Shown piece by piece: positions 46,496-54,800 of a stretch of DNA of 64,000 nt (the stretch's first letter is position 1; each line of letters opens with the position of its first letter). The notes under the pieces were generated by a model. It was not told the DNA's origin, did no database searches, and saw only the letters and a list, made by a program, of their open reading frames with translations. Origin of the DNA: Streptomyces viridochromogenes (lineage in GTDB: Bacteria > Actinomycetota > Actinomycetes > Streptomycetales > Streptomycetaceae); NCBI RefSeq assembly GCF_001270495.1, contig NZ_LGUR01000257.1, positions 20,455-84,454 of the forward strand. Reading direction: 5' to 3'. A program made the position numbers and the translations under genes.

Positions 46496-47232
46496 AGGGC
46501 CTGATCCGGCTGGAACTCACCCGCGCCCTGCGCAACCGCAAGTTCCTGTTCTTCTCGGTGCTCTACCCGTCCATGCTGTTCCTGCTGATCGCGGGCAGCG
46601 CCGACAGCACCACGAAGGTCGACGGCACCGGCCTGACGCTGCCGACCTACATGATGGTCTCGATGGCCTCGTTCGGCGCCCTGACGGCCGTCCTGATGGG
46701 CAACAGCGAGCGCATAGCCAAGGAGCGCGAGAGCGGCTGGGTACGGCAGCTGCGGCTGACGACCCTGCCGGGCCGCGGGTATGTGCTGGCCAAGACGGCG
46801 AGCGCCGCCGTGGTCAGCCTGCCTTCGATCGTCGTCATCTTCGTCGTAGCCGCTGTCGTGAAGGACGTGCGCCTGGACGCCTGGCAGTGGCTCGCGCTCA
46901 CCGGCGCGATCTGGGCCGGGAGCCTGGTCTTCGCCGCGCTCGGGGTGGCGATCGGGTACTCCGCGACCGGGGACGCGGTGCGCCCGATCACGATGATCGT
47001 CTACTTCGGACTCTCCCTGCTCGGCGGCCTGTGGATGCCCACGACGACCTTCCCGCAGTGGCTCCAGGACATCGCCGCCTGGGTGCCCACGCACGCGTAC
47101 GCTGCGCTGGGGCAGGCCATCGAGCAGAGCCAGGCCCCGCACGCGAAGGACCTCGTCGTCCTCGCCGTCTCCTTCGCCCTGTTCACGGGCGGCGCGGCCT
47201 GGCTGTACCGGAAGGACACACTGAAGGCGTGA
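46492..47232 (+). CDS. ABC-2 type permease
   Basis: A 246-residue membrane protein with six hydrophobic segments typical of ABC-2 exporters, including FLFFSVLYPSMLFLLIAGS and VVSLPSIVVIFVVAAVV. The conserved late motif GGLWMPTTTFPQWLQDIAAWVPTH is present. Start and stop overlap neighbours by four bases. With the ATPase it should form an exporter; the substrate is unknown. Confidence 0.9.
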   Translation: MKGLIRLELTRALRNRKFLFFSVLYPSMLFLLIAGSADSTTKVDGTGLTLPTYMMVSMASFGALTAVLMGNSERIAKERESGWVRQLRLTTLPGRGYVLAKTASAAVVSLPSIVVIFVVAAVVKDVRLDAWQWLALTGAIWAGSLVFAALGVAIGYSATGDAVRPITMIVYFGLSLLGGLWMPTTTFPQWLQDIAAWVPTHAYAALGQAIEQSQAPHAKDLVVLAVSFALFTGGAAWLYRKDTLKA

Positions 47233-48401
47233 GCGGCACAGGCGGCGGCATCGGGCAGCGCCCGGAGAACAACAAGCAGCGGTTCGTCAAGCTCCTGTGG
47301 ACCGGCATCTGGCTGGTCTACCTGAGCGCGCCCGCGAGTGACCTGCTGCACGGCGGCCACAGCACGGGCGTGCGGATCCTCGGCTGGATCGGCCTCGCCG
47401 CGTTCGTCACCTGGTACGTGCTGCTGCTCTTCCGCACGGGCCGCGGCGCACGCAACAGCGTCGTCCTCGCCTCGCTCGGCGTCCTCGCGGCCCAGTCCAC
47501 GGTCCTCGCCCTGACCCTGGGCCGGGAGTGGCTGGTGTTGTTCGTGTACGTCTCGATCGCGTCCGGCGCGGCCCTGCCCCCGCTCATGGCCCGCTGGACG
47601 ATCCCGGGCGCGTCCGCGCTGATGACGGTGGTCGCGCTCGCGACACCGGGCGGCAAGTCCTTCCTGGCCGGTCTGCTGATCCCGGCCCTGCTGGGCGGCT
47701 TCGCCATGACAGGCGTACGCGAACTCGTCCGTACGACGGTCGCGCTGCGCGAGGCCCGCGCCACGGTCGCCCAACTGGCCGCGAACGAGGAGCGGCTGCG
47801 CCTCGCCCGGGACCTGCACGACCTGCTCGGCCACTCCCTCTCCCTGATCACGCTGAAGAGCGAACTGGCGGGCCGTATGCTCCCCGACCACCCCGACAAG
47901 GCGGCCCGGCAGGTCGCCGACATCGAACAGGTCAGCCGCCAGGCCCTGGTGGACGTCCGCGAGGCGGTCACCGGATACCGTCGCCCCCGCCTCGCCGCCG
48001 AACTGGCGGGCGCCAAGGTCGCGTTGACCGCCGCGGGAGTCGCCGCCGCCCTGCCCGTCGCCGAACCGGACCTCACCGGCATCGCCGAGGACAGCGAGAC
48101 GGCCCTGGCCTGGGCCCTGCGCGAGGCGATCACCAACGTCGTACGCCACAGCGGCGCCGGACGCTGCACGGTGGAACTCCTGCGCCGCCAGACCCTCGAC
48201 GGCCCCGTCCTCGAACTCTCCGTCGAGGACAACGGCTCGGGCGAGAAGGGCGACGGCCCCGGCAACGGCCTGACGGGCCTGACGGAACGCCTGGAGAAAG
48301 CAGGCGGCACCCTGGACGCGGGCGGCACCAGGCACGGCTTCCGCCTGACCGCCCGCGTCCCGGTCACCGCCGCCGCCACGGCCGTAGAATCCGCGCCATG
48401 A
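47229..48401 (+). CDS. Sensor histidine kinase, DesK/NarL-partner type
   Basis: A 390-residue kinase. The N-terminal half has five or six transmembrane helices and no large extracellular loop, so it may sense the membrane or the coupled exporter. The HisKA_3 dimerisation box RLARDLHDLLGHSLSLITL holds the phosphorylated His in DLHD. The ATPase domain shows REAITNVVRHSGA (N-box) and DNGSGEKGDGPGNGLTGL (G1/G2). The GTG overlaps the permease stop. The partner regulator follows directly. Confidence 0.92.
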   Translation: MSGTGGGIGQRPENNKQRFVKLLWTGIWLVYLSAPASDLLHGGHSTGVRILGWIGLAAFVTWYVLLLFRTGRGARNSVVLASLGVLAAQSTVLALTLGREWLVLFVYVSIASGAALPPLMARWTIPGASALMTVVALATPGGKSFLAGLLIPALLGGFAMTGVRELVRTTVALREARATVAQLAANEERLRLARDLHDLLGHSLSLITLKSELAGRMLPDHPDKAARQVADIEQVSRQALVDVREAVTGYRRPRLAAELAGAKVALTAAGVAAALPVAEPDLTGIAEDSETALAWALREAITNVVRHSGAGRCTVELLRRQTLDGPVLELSVEDNGSGEKGDGPGNGLTGLTERLEKAGGTLDAGGTRHGFRLTARVPVTAAATAVESAP

Positions 48402-49012
48402 GCTCCACGATCAAGGTCCTGCTCGCCGAGGACCAGTCGATGGTCCGCGAGGCCCTGGCCGCCCTGCTCGGCCTCGAGGACGACATCGAGGTCGTCGCCC
48501 AGGTGGCCCGCGGCGACGAGGTCCTGCCGGCCGCCCGCGAGCACGACATCGACGTGGCGCTCCTGGACATCGAGATGCCGGGCGCGACGGGCATAGAGGC
48601 GGCGGCGGTCCTGCACCGCGAGCTGCCGGCCGTGAAGCTGGTCGTCCTCACCACCTTCGGCCGCCCCGGCTACCTCCGCAGCGCGATGGAGGCCGGCGCC
48701 GACGCCTTCCTGGTCAAGGACGCCCCCGCGGCCCAACTCGCCGAGGCGGTGCGCAAGGTACTGGCGGGGGAGCGGGTCATCGATCCCACCCTGGCGGCGG
48801 CGGCCCTCGCGGAGGGCGCCAACCCGCTGACCGACCGCGAGCGTGAGGTCCTGAGAGCAGCGGAGGACGGCTCGACCAACGCAGAACTGGCGGCAGCCCT
48901 GCACCTCTCCCAGGGAACGGTCCGCAACTACCTCTCGACGGCGATCCAAAAACTGGCGGTACGAAACAGGGCGGAGGCGGTGAGGACAGCGAGGGAAAAG
49001 GGCTGGCTCTGA
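48398..49012 (+). CDS. NarL/LuxR-type response regulator
   Basis: A 204-residue regulator. The receiver domain has the acidic pair E11/D12, phosphoacceptor D57 (LLDIEMPG) and a conserved Lys in VKDAPA. The C-terminal LuxR helix-turn-helix reads LTDREREVLRAAEDGSTNAE followed by SQGTVRNYLSTAIQKL. The ATG overlaps the kinase stop. It probably controls its own operon, possibly through the palindrome at 45513-45526. Confidence 0.93.
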   Translation: MSSTIKVLLAEDQSMVREALAALLGLEDDIEVVAQVARGDEVLPAAREHDIDVALLDIEMPGATGIEAAAVLHRELPAVKLVVLTTFGRPGYLRSAMEAGADAFLVKDAPAAQLAEAVRKVLAGERVIDPTLAAAALAEGANPLTDREREVLRAAEDGSTNAELAAALHLSQGTVRNYLSTAIQKLAVRNRAEAVRTAREKGWL

Positions 49013-49034
49013 TCGCCGGGTATGGCAGCCCACC

Positions 49035-49110
49035 CAGGGGCGCGGGGCCGAACCGACATGCGGCTCCGCCGCGTGGGCGCGACAAGCCACGACGAAACCC
49101 GCAGTCGCCC
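49035..49110. repeat. Dispersed intergenic repeat, copy 2
   Basis: Second copy of the element at 36558-36625: GGGGCGCGGGG, then GCGGC-TCC-GCCGC hairpin, then GTGGGCGCGACAAGCCACGA. It lies between the convergent regulator and transglutaminase-like genes and may help terminate transcription. Confidence 0.7.
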
Positions 49111-49143
49111 ACCCACCGAACCTCCTACGGCGAACCGGCGAAC

Positions 49144-49995
49144 TCAGTTGAGCATCGCCCGAGCCGCCCGAGCCTCCCCCCGCACCCGCTCCGCCGCCCC
49201 CTCGTCCACCACGCTGATCAACTCGGCGTACTCCTCCAACTCCGCCGCCCCATCGACGAAGTCCCCCCGCTGAACCAGCAACTGGCCCCGCTCGAACCGC
49301 AACCGCGCCGGATGCGACGGCACCAACAACGACAACTCCACCGCCCACAGCGCCACATCCGTCCGCTCGGGCCGCGCGGCAGCCCAAGCCCGGATGTTGT
49401 TCAGGATCCGCAGCACCACATCCAGCGGATCGGCCGGCGTCAGCATCGACGGCTGCAGCGCCGCCCCCGTGGCCCCCGCCACCAGCAACTCCGCATCGCT
49501 CCCGGCCAACACCCGCCCCCCGTCGAACGGATCGGCGAGCACCTGATCCTCAGCAGGCCCGAACCCCACGACGAAGTGCCCGGGCAGAGCCACCCCGTAC
49601 ACCGGTGCCCCCGCCCGCCGCGCCACCTCCATCCACACCACCGACAGCAGAATCGGCAGCCCACGCCGCCGCTTCAGCACCTGGTGCAGCAGCGACGACT
49701 CCAGGCGCTGATAGTCCCCGGCGGAGCCGCGAAACCCGTGCCGCTCCCCGAGCAGCTCCCGCAGAGCGACCGCCCACGACCGCGGCCCCCCGGGCCGGAA
49801 CGGCAGCCGGCCGGCCAGCTCGTCCAGCTCCACCTGCACGGAATCCATGCCCGCCTCGTCCAGCGCCCCGTCCGCCTCGGCCCCCACCAGCAGACAGAGC
49901 AGGGACAGATCGGGCCGCTCGGACCGTGCCTCTTCGGCGAACCGCCGGCGCAGTTCGGCGGAGCGTTCTGGCGGTGGGGGGTAGGGGGGACGCAT
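49144..49995 (-). CDS. SirB1-type transglutaminase-like protein
   Basis: A 283-residue protein resembling the SirB1/transglutaminase-like family: RLESSLLHQVLKRRRGLPILLSVVWMEVARR and YGVALPGHFVVGF are the conserved blocks; the family Cys of the catalytic fold is not evident, so it may be non-enzymatic. A helical repeat-like C-terminus follows. ATG 49995 is used; a GTG at 50031 would add 12 residues and leave 3 bp to the upstream GNAT gene. Neither has a clear ribosome site. Probably co-transcribed with the GNAT gene. Confidence 0.75.
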   Translation of the reverse strand: MRPPYPPPPERSAELRRRFAEEARSERPDLSLLCLLVGAEADGALDEAGMDSVQVELDELAGRLPFRPGGPRSWAVALRELLGERHGFRGSAGDYQRLESSLLHQVLKRRRGLPILLSVVWMEVARRAGAPVYGVALPGHFVVGFGPAEDQVLADPFDGGRVLAGSDAELLVAGATGAALQPSMLTPADPLDVVLRILNNIRAWAAARPERTDVALWAVELSLLVPSHPARLRFERGQLLVQRGDFVDGAAELEEYAELISVVDEGAAERVRGEARAARAMLN

Positions 49996-50034
49996 AGCTG
50001 GCTCGTGCCCTTTCACGGCGATCGGTACCACTGC

Positions 50035-51036
50035 TCACACTGATCGATAGTGGTGGTACGCGTGATGGGCACCGAACCCCATCCCGGCGTACATCTCCCG
50101 CGCGCCCGCGTTCTCGGCCTCGACCTGGAGCCACGCCGCCGACGCCCCCTCGTCGAGAGCCCGCCGGGCCAGCGCGGCCATCACCCGGGTGGCCAGCCCC
50201 TGCCGCCGTAGCGCCGGATCGACCTCCACGGCGGCGAACCCGGCCCACCGCCCGTCCACGACACACCGCCCGATGGCGGCGGGCGCACCGCCACCCGCAC
50301 CGGGAACCGTCGCGAACCACACCGACGGCCCGCTCCCGAGCACCTTCAGGGCCACCTCGCTCACCCCCTTGCGCTGGTACCGCGCAAGCCAAGCCTCGTC
50401 CGCCTCCCGGGCCGGCACCACCCCGGACACCTCGGCCGGCTCGCCCAGGTCGGCGACCGGCGCCAACGCCCCGACCCACAGCTCTGCGGTCACCTCACGC
50501 ACCCAGCCCAGCCGCTCCAGCTCCGCGCACAGCAGCTCCTGCGTGCCCTCGGCCCCGGTGGCGGTCTGGACATAGGCGGGGAGTCCCCGGTCGCCGTACC
50601 AGCGCCGTACGACGTCGAGCGCGTCCGGCAGCGGCATCCCGGGGTCGCCGAGGGGCAGCACCGAGTTGGCCCGCCGGGTGAACCCGGACGCGGCCCGCAG
50701 CTCCCACCCGCCGAGCCGCTCGCTCTCCACCGGTCGCCACGCGCGCGTGGCGACCTGCGCGAGTTCCTGGTACGAGGCGGAGGGCCCCCGGCGCCGGGCC
50801 GGAGCGGCGGGCACCAGCTTGCCCGCGACCAGCGAGGATTCCGCGATGCGGACGGTTTCGCCACTCTTCCGTGTGATCAGCAGCACACCGTTGTCCCATG
50901 ATGCGAGAACACCCACCGTGTCGGTGAACTTCTCACCCGGCGCGGCAGGATCGTTCAGGCAGCGTACCGAGACCCGTTTACCCACGTCAGCAGCGGTGAT
51001 ACGGACTGCAAGGCGCCCCGTCGCGGAGATTTCCAC
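50035..51036 (-). CDS. GNAT family N-acetyltransferase
   Basis: A 333-residue protein. The first 85 residues form a small beta-rich domain (RITAADVGKRVSVRCL). The C-terminal GNAT domain has the acetyl-CoA loop VDPALRRQGLATRVMAAL followed by AWLQVEAENAGAREMYAGMGF. The middle part (about 100-220) may be a degenerate second GNAT fold. The start is GTG 51036 with AGGAGGGG about 10 nt upstream. It is divergent from the ferredoxin gene. The acceptor is unknown. Confidence 0.88.
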   Translation of the reverse strand: MEISATGRLAVRITAADVGKRVSVRCLNDPAAPGEKFTDTVGVLASWDNGVLLITRKSGETVRIAESSLVAGKLVPAAPARRRGPSASYQELAQVATRAWRPVESERLGGWELRAASGFTRRANSVLPLGDPGMPLPDALDVVRRWYGDRGLPAYVQTATGAEGTQELLCAELERLGWVREVTAELWVGALAPVADLGEPAEVSGVVPAREADEAWLARYQRKGVSEVALKVLGSGPSVWFATVPGAGGGAPAAIGRCVVDGRWAGFAAVEVDPALRRQGLATRVMAALARRALDEGASAAWLQVEAENAGAREMYAGMGFGAHHAYHHYRSV

Positions 51037-51176
51037 AGGTCAGTTCACCCCTCCTGTTCGGATCATGCCCAAGAACGGAGATACTAGAGGCGGGCATCGA
51101 CGACGCCGCGCTCCCGCGCGCCAGGCGGCGGAGCCTGAGGAGGCTCGCCAGCGCCCTATCGAGGAGGAACGACAGC

Positions 51177-51497
51177 GTGACCTACGTCATCGCGCAGCCT
51201 TGTGTCGACGTCAAGGACAAGGCGTGCATCGAGGAGTGCCCGGTCGACTGCATCTACGAGGGCTCCCGGTCCTTGTACATCCACCCGGACGAATGCGTCG
51301 ACTGCGGAGCCTGTGAGCCGGTCTGCCCGGTCGAGGCGATCTTCTACGAGGACGACACTCCGGAGGAGTGGAAGGACTACTACAAGGCGAACGTCGAGTT
51401 CTTCGACGAGCTCGGCTCCCCCGGCGGCGCCAGCAAGCTGGGTCTGATCGAGCGCGACCACCCCTTCGTCGCCGCGCTGCCGCCGCAGAACCAGTAA
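51177..51497 (+). CDS. fdxA: 7Fe ferredoxin FdxA
   Basis: A 106-residue cytoplasmic electron carrier of the actinobacterial 7Fe type, binding one [3Fe-4S] and one [4Fe-4S] cluster. Cluster Cys are in QPCVDVKDKACIEECPVDC and ECVDCGACEPVCP. The GTG at 51177 has GAGGAGGAA 7 nt upstream. It lies beside dapC, the same order as in mycobacteria. A large hairpin follows the gene. Confidence 0.93.
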   Translation: MTYVIAQPCVDVKDKACIEECPVDCIYEGSRSLYIHPDECVDCGACEPVCPVEAIFYEDDTPEEWKDYYKANVEFFDELGSPGGASKLGLIERDHPFVAALPPQNQ

Positions 51498-51519
51498 GAG
51501 CGGCCCGCCACGCGCGCCG

Positions 51520-51571
51520 CCTCGGTCCCGTACGGCTCGATCACCCTTGATCGCCGTACGGGACCGAGGCG
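51520..51571. terminator. Long hairpin between fdxA and dapC
   Basis: Arms 51520-51544 and 51549-51571 form a 23-bp stem with a 2-nt bulge (51537-51538) and a CCCT loop. It starts 22 bp after the ferredoxin stop and ends 68 bp before dapC. There is no T-run. It probably terminates fdxA, though an attenuation role for dapC is possible. Confidence 0.7.
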
Positions 51572-51639
51572 TTGCCGTATCCGGCAGTCCTCGGCCCGTA
51601 CCGGCAGTACCGGCAGCACCAGAAAGTGAGCCAGATCCC

Positions 51640-52734
51640 GTGTCCGCAGTCTCCGACCGCCTTCCGACCTTCCCCTGGGACAAGCTGGAGCCGTACAAGG
51701 AGACGGCCGCCGCGCACCCGGACGGCATCGTCGACCTCTCCGTCGGCACGCCGGTCGACCCGGTCCCCGAGCTGATCCAGAAGGCCCTGATCGACGCTGC
51801 GGACTCGCCGGGCTATCCGACGGTCTGGGGCACCCCGGCGCTGCGTGACGCGATCACGGGGTGGGCGGAGCGCCGCCTGGGCGCCCGCGAGGTCACCCAC
51901 CGGCACGTCCTGCCCATCGTCGGCTCCAAGGAACTGGTCGCCTGGCTCCCCACCCAGCTGGGCCTCGGCCCCGGCGACAAGGTGGCCTACCCGCGGCTGG
52001 CCTACCCGACGTACGAGGTGGGCGCCCGTCTGGCCCGCGCGGAGTACGAGGTGTACGACGACCCGACGGAGCTGGACCCGCGGGGCCTGAAGCTCCTCTG
52101 GCTGAACTCGCCGTCCAACCCGACCGGCAAGGTCCTGTCGAAGGCGGAACTCACCCGCGTCGTGGCGTGGGCCCGCTCGCACGGCATTCTGCTCTTCTCC
52201 GACGAGTGCTACCTGGAGCTGGGCTGGGAGGCCGACCCGGTCTCGGTCCTGCACCCGGACGTGAACGGCGGCTCGTACGAGGGCATCGTCGCCGTCCACA
52301 GCCTCTCCAAGCGCTCCAACCTGGCCGGCTACCGCGCCGCGTTCCTGGCCGGCGATCCGGCCGTCCTCGGCCCCCTGCTCCAGATCCGCAAGCACGGCGG
52401 CATGATGACGTCGGCGCCGACCCAGGCGGCGGTCATCGCGGCCCTGGGCGACGACGAACACGTCCGCGTCCAGCGCGACCGCTACGCCGCCCGTCGCGAG
52501 GCCCTCCGCGAGGCCCTGGAGGGCCACGGCTTCCGTATCGAGCACAGCGAGGCCAGCCTCTACCTCTGGGCCACGAAGGACGAGTCCTGCTGGACCACCG
52601 TCTCCGACCTGGCCGACCTCGGCATCCTGGTGGCCCCGGGCGACTTCTACGGCGAGGCGGGCGCCCGGCACGTACGCGTGGCGTTCACGGCGACGGACGA
52701 GCGGGTGCGGGCCGCGGTGCAGCGCCTGGCGTGA
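51640..52734 (+). CDS. dapC: Succinyldiaminopimelate transaminase DapC
   Basis: A 364-residue class I/II PLP aminotransferase of lysine/diaminopimelate synthesis, converting N-succinyl-2-amino-6-ketopimelate to N-succinyl-LL-DAP. The N-terminus FPWDKLEPYKETAAAHPDGI is typical of actinomycete DapC. The PLP lysine is in SLSKRSNLAGYR, and NSPSNPTGKV and SDECYLELGW supply cofactor contacts. GTG 51640 is used; the longer open frame upstream contains the fdxA hairpin. dapE, the next step but one, lies 2 kb away. Confidence 0.88.
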   Translation: MSAVSDRLPTFPWDKLEPYKETAAAHPDGIVDLSVGTPVDPVPELIQKALIDAADSPGYPTVWGTPALRDAITGWAERRLGAREVTHRHVLPIVGSKELVAWLPTQLGLGPGDKVAYPRLAYPTYEVGARLARAEYEVYDDPTELDPRGLKLLWLNSPSNPTGKVLSKAELTRVVAWARSHGILLFSDECYLELGWEADPVSVLHPDVNGGSYEGIVAVHSLSKRSNLAGYRAAFLAGDPAVLGPLLQIRKHGGMMTSAPTQAAVIAALGDDEHVRVQRDRYAARREALREALEGHGFRIEHSEASLYLWATKDESCWTTVSDLADLGILVAPGDFYGEAGARHVRVAFTATDERVRAAVQRLA

Positions 52735-52812
52735 GCCTGCACGGGCTGCAGGGCGGGGCGCCATGCGAACAGCCCCGGCCCCTGCCGACGCAGGCGTACG
52801 CGGCCACACAAA

Positions 52813-52852
52813 AGCCGACGGGGCCCAGGGAACTCCCTGGACCCCGCCGGCT
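52813..52852. terminator. Terminator between dapC and secreted-protein gene
   Basis: A 19-bp stem with two mismatches (52813-52831 and 52834-52852) lies between convergent genes. On the minus strand it is followed by TTTTGTGTGG, so it should stop the leftward gene best. Confidence 0.75.
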
Positions 52853-52874
52853 CAAGCCGGGCGCGGGCCGACCG

Positions 52875-53351
52875 TCAGCTGAGGGGAAGTCCCTGCACCG
52901 GCAGCGTGCCGGTCGCCGGCACGCCGCCCTGCGTGGCCGTACCGGCCGCCTCACCGAGGACGGTCCCGACCGACCCGGCCACGCCACCGGCGGTCTGCTG
53001 CGCAGCGGGCGTCGCCTTCTTCGCGACCTTGCCGCCGGCCTTGGTCGCGGTCGGCACGGCCTTCTTCGCGGCCTTGCCGCCGGTCTTGGTCACCTTGTCG
53101 CCGGCCTTGGTCGCGGTCGGCAGCGCGCCGTCGACCGCGGTGTCGACGGCGCCGCCCGCGAGCCCGGTGGCGTTCGTGGCCGCGCCGTCGACGACGCTCG
53201 CGCCGTCCAGGGCGGTCAGCCCGCCGACCTTCGAGGCGTCGGGCAGTTCGGGGGCCGCGCTGGCGGAGCCGGCCGCACCGACCCCGGCAGCCGCTCCCGC
53301 AGCGACGATCAGCGCAGCACGGGCGATCCGGCGGGTCAGGGGGAGGGACAT
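52875..53351 (-). CDS. Small secreted Ala/Lys-rich protein
   Basis: A 158-residue protein with a Sec signal peptide (LTRRIARAALIVAAGAAAGVGAAGSASA, cleavage after ASA). The mature part is low-complexity Ala, Gly, Thr, Lys and Val with an internal repeat ATKAGDKV / ATKAGGKVAKKA. No cysteine and no catalytic motif. The basic repeats could bind teichoic acid or other anionic wall polymers, but this is a guess. The ATG has AAGGAG close upstream. A promoter is predicted about 165 bp upstream, implying a long leader. Confidence 0.75.
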   Translation of the reverse strand: MSLPLTRRIARAALIVAAGAAAGVGAAGSASAAPELPDASKVGGLTALDGASVVDGAATNATGLAGGAVDTAVDGALPTATKAGDKVTKTGGKAAKKAVPTATKAGGKVAKKATPAAQQTAGGVAGSVGTVLGEAAGTATQGGVPATGTLPVQGLPLS

Positions 53352-53513
53352 GATGCTCCTTCGACGGGTATGTCGGATGAGAACGATGAAGTGTCCGACC
53401 GCACCCGGCAGTTGATCGACTGGCTGTTGATCTCCGGGCTCGGACGCAGTGACTACCGCTCGAAGCCCGCGAAGGTTGCGGCGCCGCAACGTAAAGAGTT
53501 GGCAATGCGTCGC

Positions 53514-53541
53514 ATTATCGCCTGCGGATAAATACGGGCAA
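53514..53541 (-). promoter_or_regulatory. Candidate promoter for the secreted-protein gene
   Basis: On the minus strand TTGCCC (53541-53536), 16-bp spacer, GATAAT (53519-53514). The 372-bp spacer 53352-53723 is otherwise without a gene. Its leader contains a 16-bp perfect palindrome (53475-53490, GTTGCGGC/GCCGCAAC). I recognised no known riboswitch. Confidence 0.45.
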
Positions 53542-53578
53542 AAAGATCCTCGCCCGAAAGCCTGCGGAATCCTTACAG

Positions 53579-53595
53579 CCCTTGATTCACAAGGG
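53579..53595. terminator. Small hairpin downstream of the lytic-enzyme-like gene
   Basis: CCCTTG-ATTCA-CAAGGG, a perfect 6-bp stem, lies 130 bp beyond the stop of the leftward gene ending at 53724. The T-run (TTTTGG) is on the plus-strand side, so its use as a terminator for the leftward gene is uncertain. Confidence 0.35.
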
Positions 53596-53723
53596 TTTTG
53601 GCGGATGTCGCGGTGACCGCGCGAAAACCTGCCCACACCATTGCCCACCGACACCCCGGGTAATCCCCGGGAGTGAGCCGCCGAACGCCTGCGCGTACCG
53701 CCCGCGCGCCCAGTGACGCGCGC

Positions 53724-54704
53724 CTAGTGAGTCGTCACGATCCGGACCGAGCCCAGACCGCCCTGCGCCCCCGCGGTACCCGGCGCCGCGCTCGTCCGCC
53801 ACTGGCTGTCGGTGTTTCCGGCGGTCCACTCCCGCCCGGCGTACGACACCCGCTTGATGTGCAGATCGGAGGCGTTGGCCACGGCCCAGTGGGCCAACTG
53901 CCAGCCACGCTCGCGGACACTGCGGCCGCCGCCGGAACCGGAGTCACCGGGCACCGGCAGCAGGACGGTCCGCCCGTCCCGCTCGATCACCGAAGGAGTG
54001 GGCGATGGCGTGGCCTTCCGGGCGCCCACCTCGGCGGCGGCCGGCTGCAGCGCGTCCTGCCCGAAGTCCCGTACGAGCGCGGCCCGTACGGCGTCCGGGC
54101 CCGAGGTGCGCGTGCCGGCCCCCGGGCGCCCCTCGCAGGTCAGCGTGGCCGCCGAACGCCCGGTGAGGGCGGCGGCCAGCAGCGTCGCGTCCGGCTCGTG
54201 CTTGGCGTACGCCTCCGGGTAGCCGCTGCGTTGTACGCGCTGCGCGGCGACGGTGAGCGGCAGCTCCGTGTAGCCGCGGACCTTGACCAGGTGCTCGTAG
54301 AAGATGCCGGCCGAGTAGATCGGGTCCAGGATCTCCTTCTCGGTGCCCCAGCCCTGTGAGGGCCGCTGCTGGAACAGGCCCAGCGAGTCGCGGTCGCCGT
54401 GGGTGATGTTGCGCAGCGCCGACTCCTGGAGCGCGGTGGCGAGCGCGATCGTCACGGCCCGCTCGGGCAGACCCCGCCCGGTGCCGACGGCGGCGATGGT
54501 CGCCGCGTTCACCGCCTGCTCCGGCGTGAACTCGTACCGCGCCCCGTCGCCCTTGTCCGAGACGACCTCGCAGCCCGGCGTGCCGGTGCCGCCGGTGACG
54601 TACTGCACCGCGAGATAGCCCGCGACGGCGAGCATGACCACGAAGGCCGCCCCGCGACGGAGGAGGCGGCCACGGCGTTTGGAGGAGGGTGACGGCTCTG
54701 GCAC
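53724..54704 (-). CDS. Membrane-anchored lysozyme-fold-like protein
   Basis: A 326-residue protein with a basic N-terminus and one membrane anchor (GAAFVVMLAVAGYLAVQYV). The outside part begins with a Cys and then FTPEQAVNAATIAAVGTGRGLPERAVTIALATALQESALRN, followed by GDRDSLGLFQQRPSQGWG. The Glu in LQES and the GLFQQRPS turn resemble lytic-transglycosylase or tail-lysozyme folds, so peptidoglycan cleavage is possible. The C-terminal 130 residues are unassigned. Start is GTG, seven bases after TACCTT, suggesting a leaderless transcript divergent from dapE. Confidence 0.8.
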   Translation of the reverse strand: MPEPSPSSKRRGRLLRRGAAFVVMLAVAGYLAVQYVTGGTGTPGCEVVSDKGDGARYEFTPEQAVNAATIAAVGTGRGLPERAVTIALATALQESALRNITHGDRDSLGLFQQRPSQGWGTEKEILDPIYSAGIFYEHLVKVRGYTELPLTVAAQRVQRSGYPEAYAKHEPDATLLAAALTGRSAATLTCEGRPGAGTRTSGPDAVRAALVRDFGQDALQPAAAEVGARKATPSPTPSVIERDGRTVLLPVPGDSGSGGGRSVRERGWQLAHWAVANASDLHIKRVSYAGREWTAGNTDSQWRTSAAPGTAGAQGGLGSVRIVTTH

Positions 54705-54800
54705 GCCCTACAAGGTAGCCGAGGTTACTGAGGAGTATGGGCGCTGTGGAAAATCGGTGGGCAAAGTGGGCCCGCTGCCGGGCGCGTTAGGGTCGGCTCC

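Noticed and set aside
53352..53510. Riboswitch (c-di-AMP type) in the long leader of the secreted-protein gene
   Set aside because: Cell-wall genes in Streptomyces can have one, but none of the conserved blocks I know could be found here.
53673..54359. 228-codon plus-strand frame opposite the lytic-enzyme-like gene
   Set aside because: Arg/Gly/Pro shadow of the minus-strand gene, which has a membrane anchor and family motifs.
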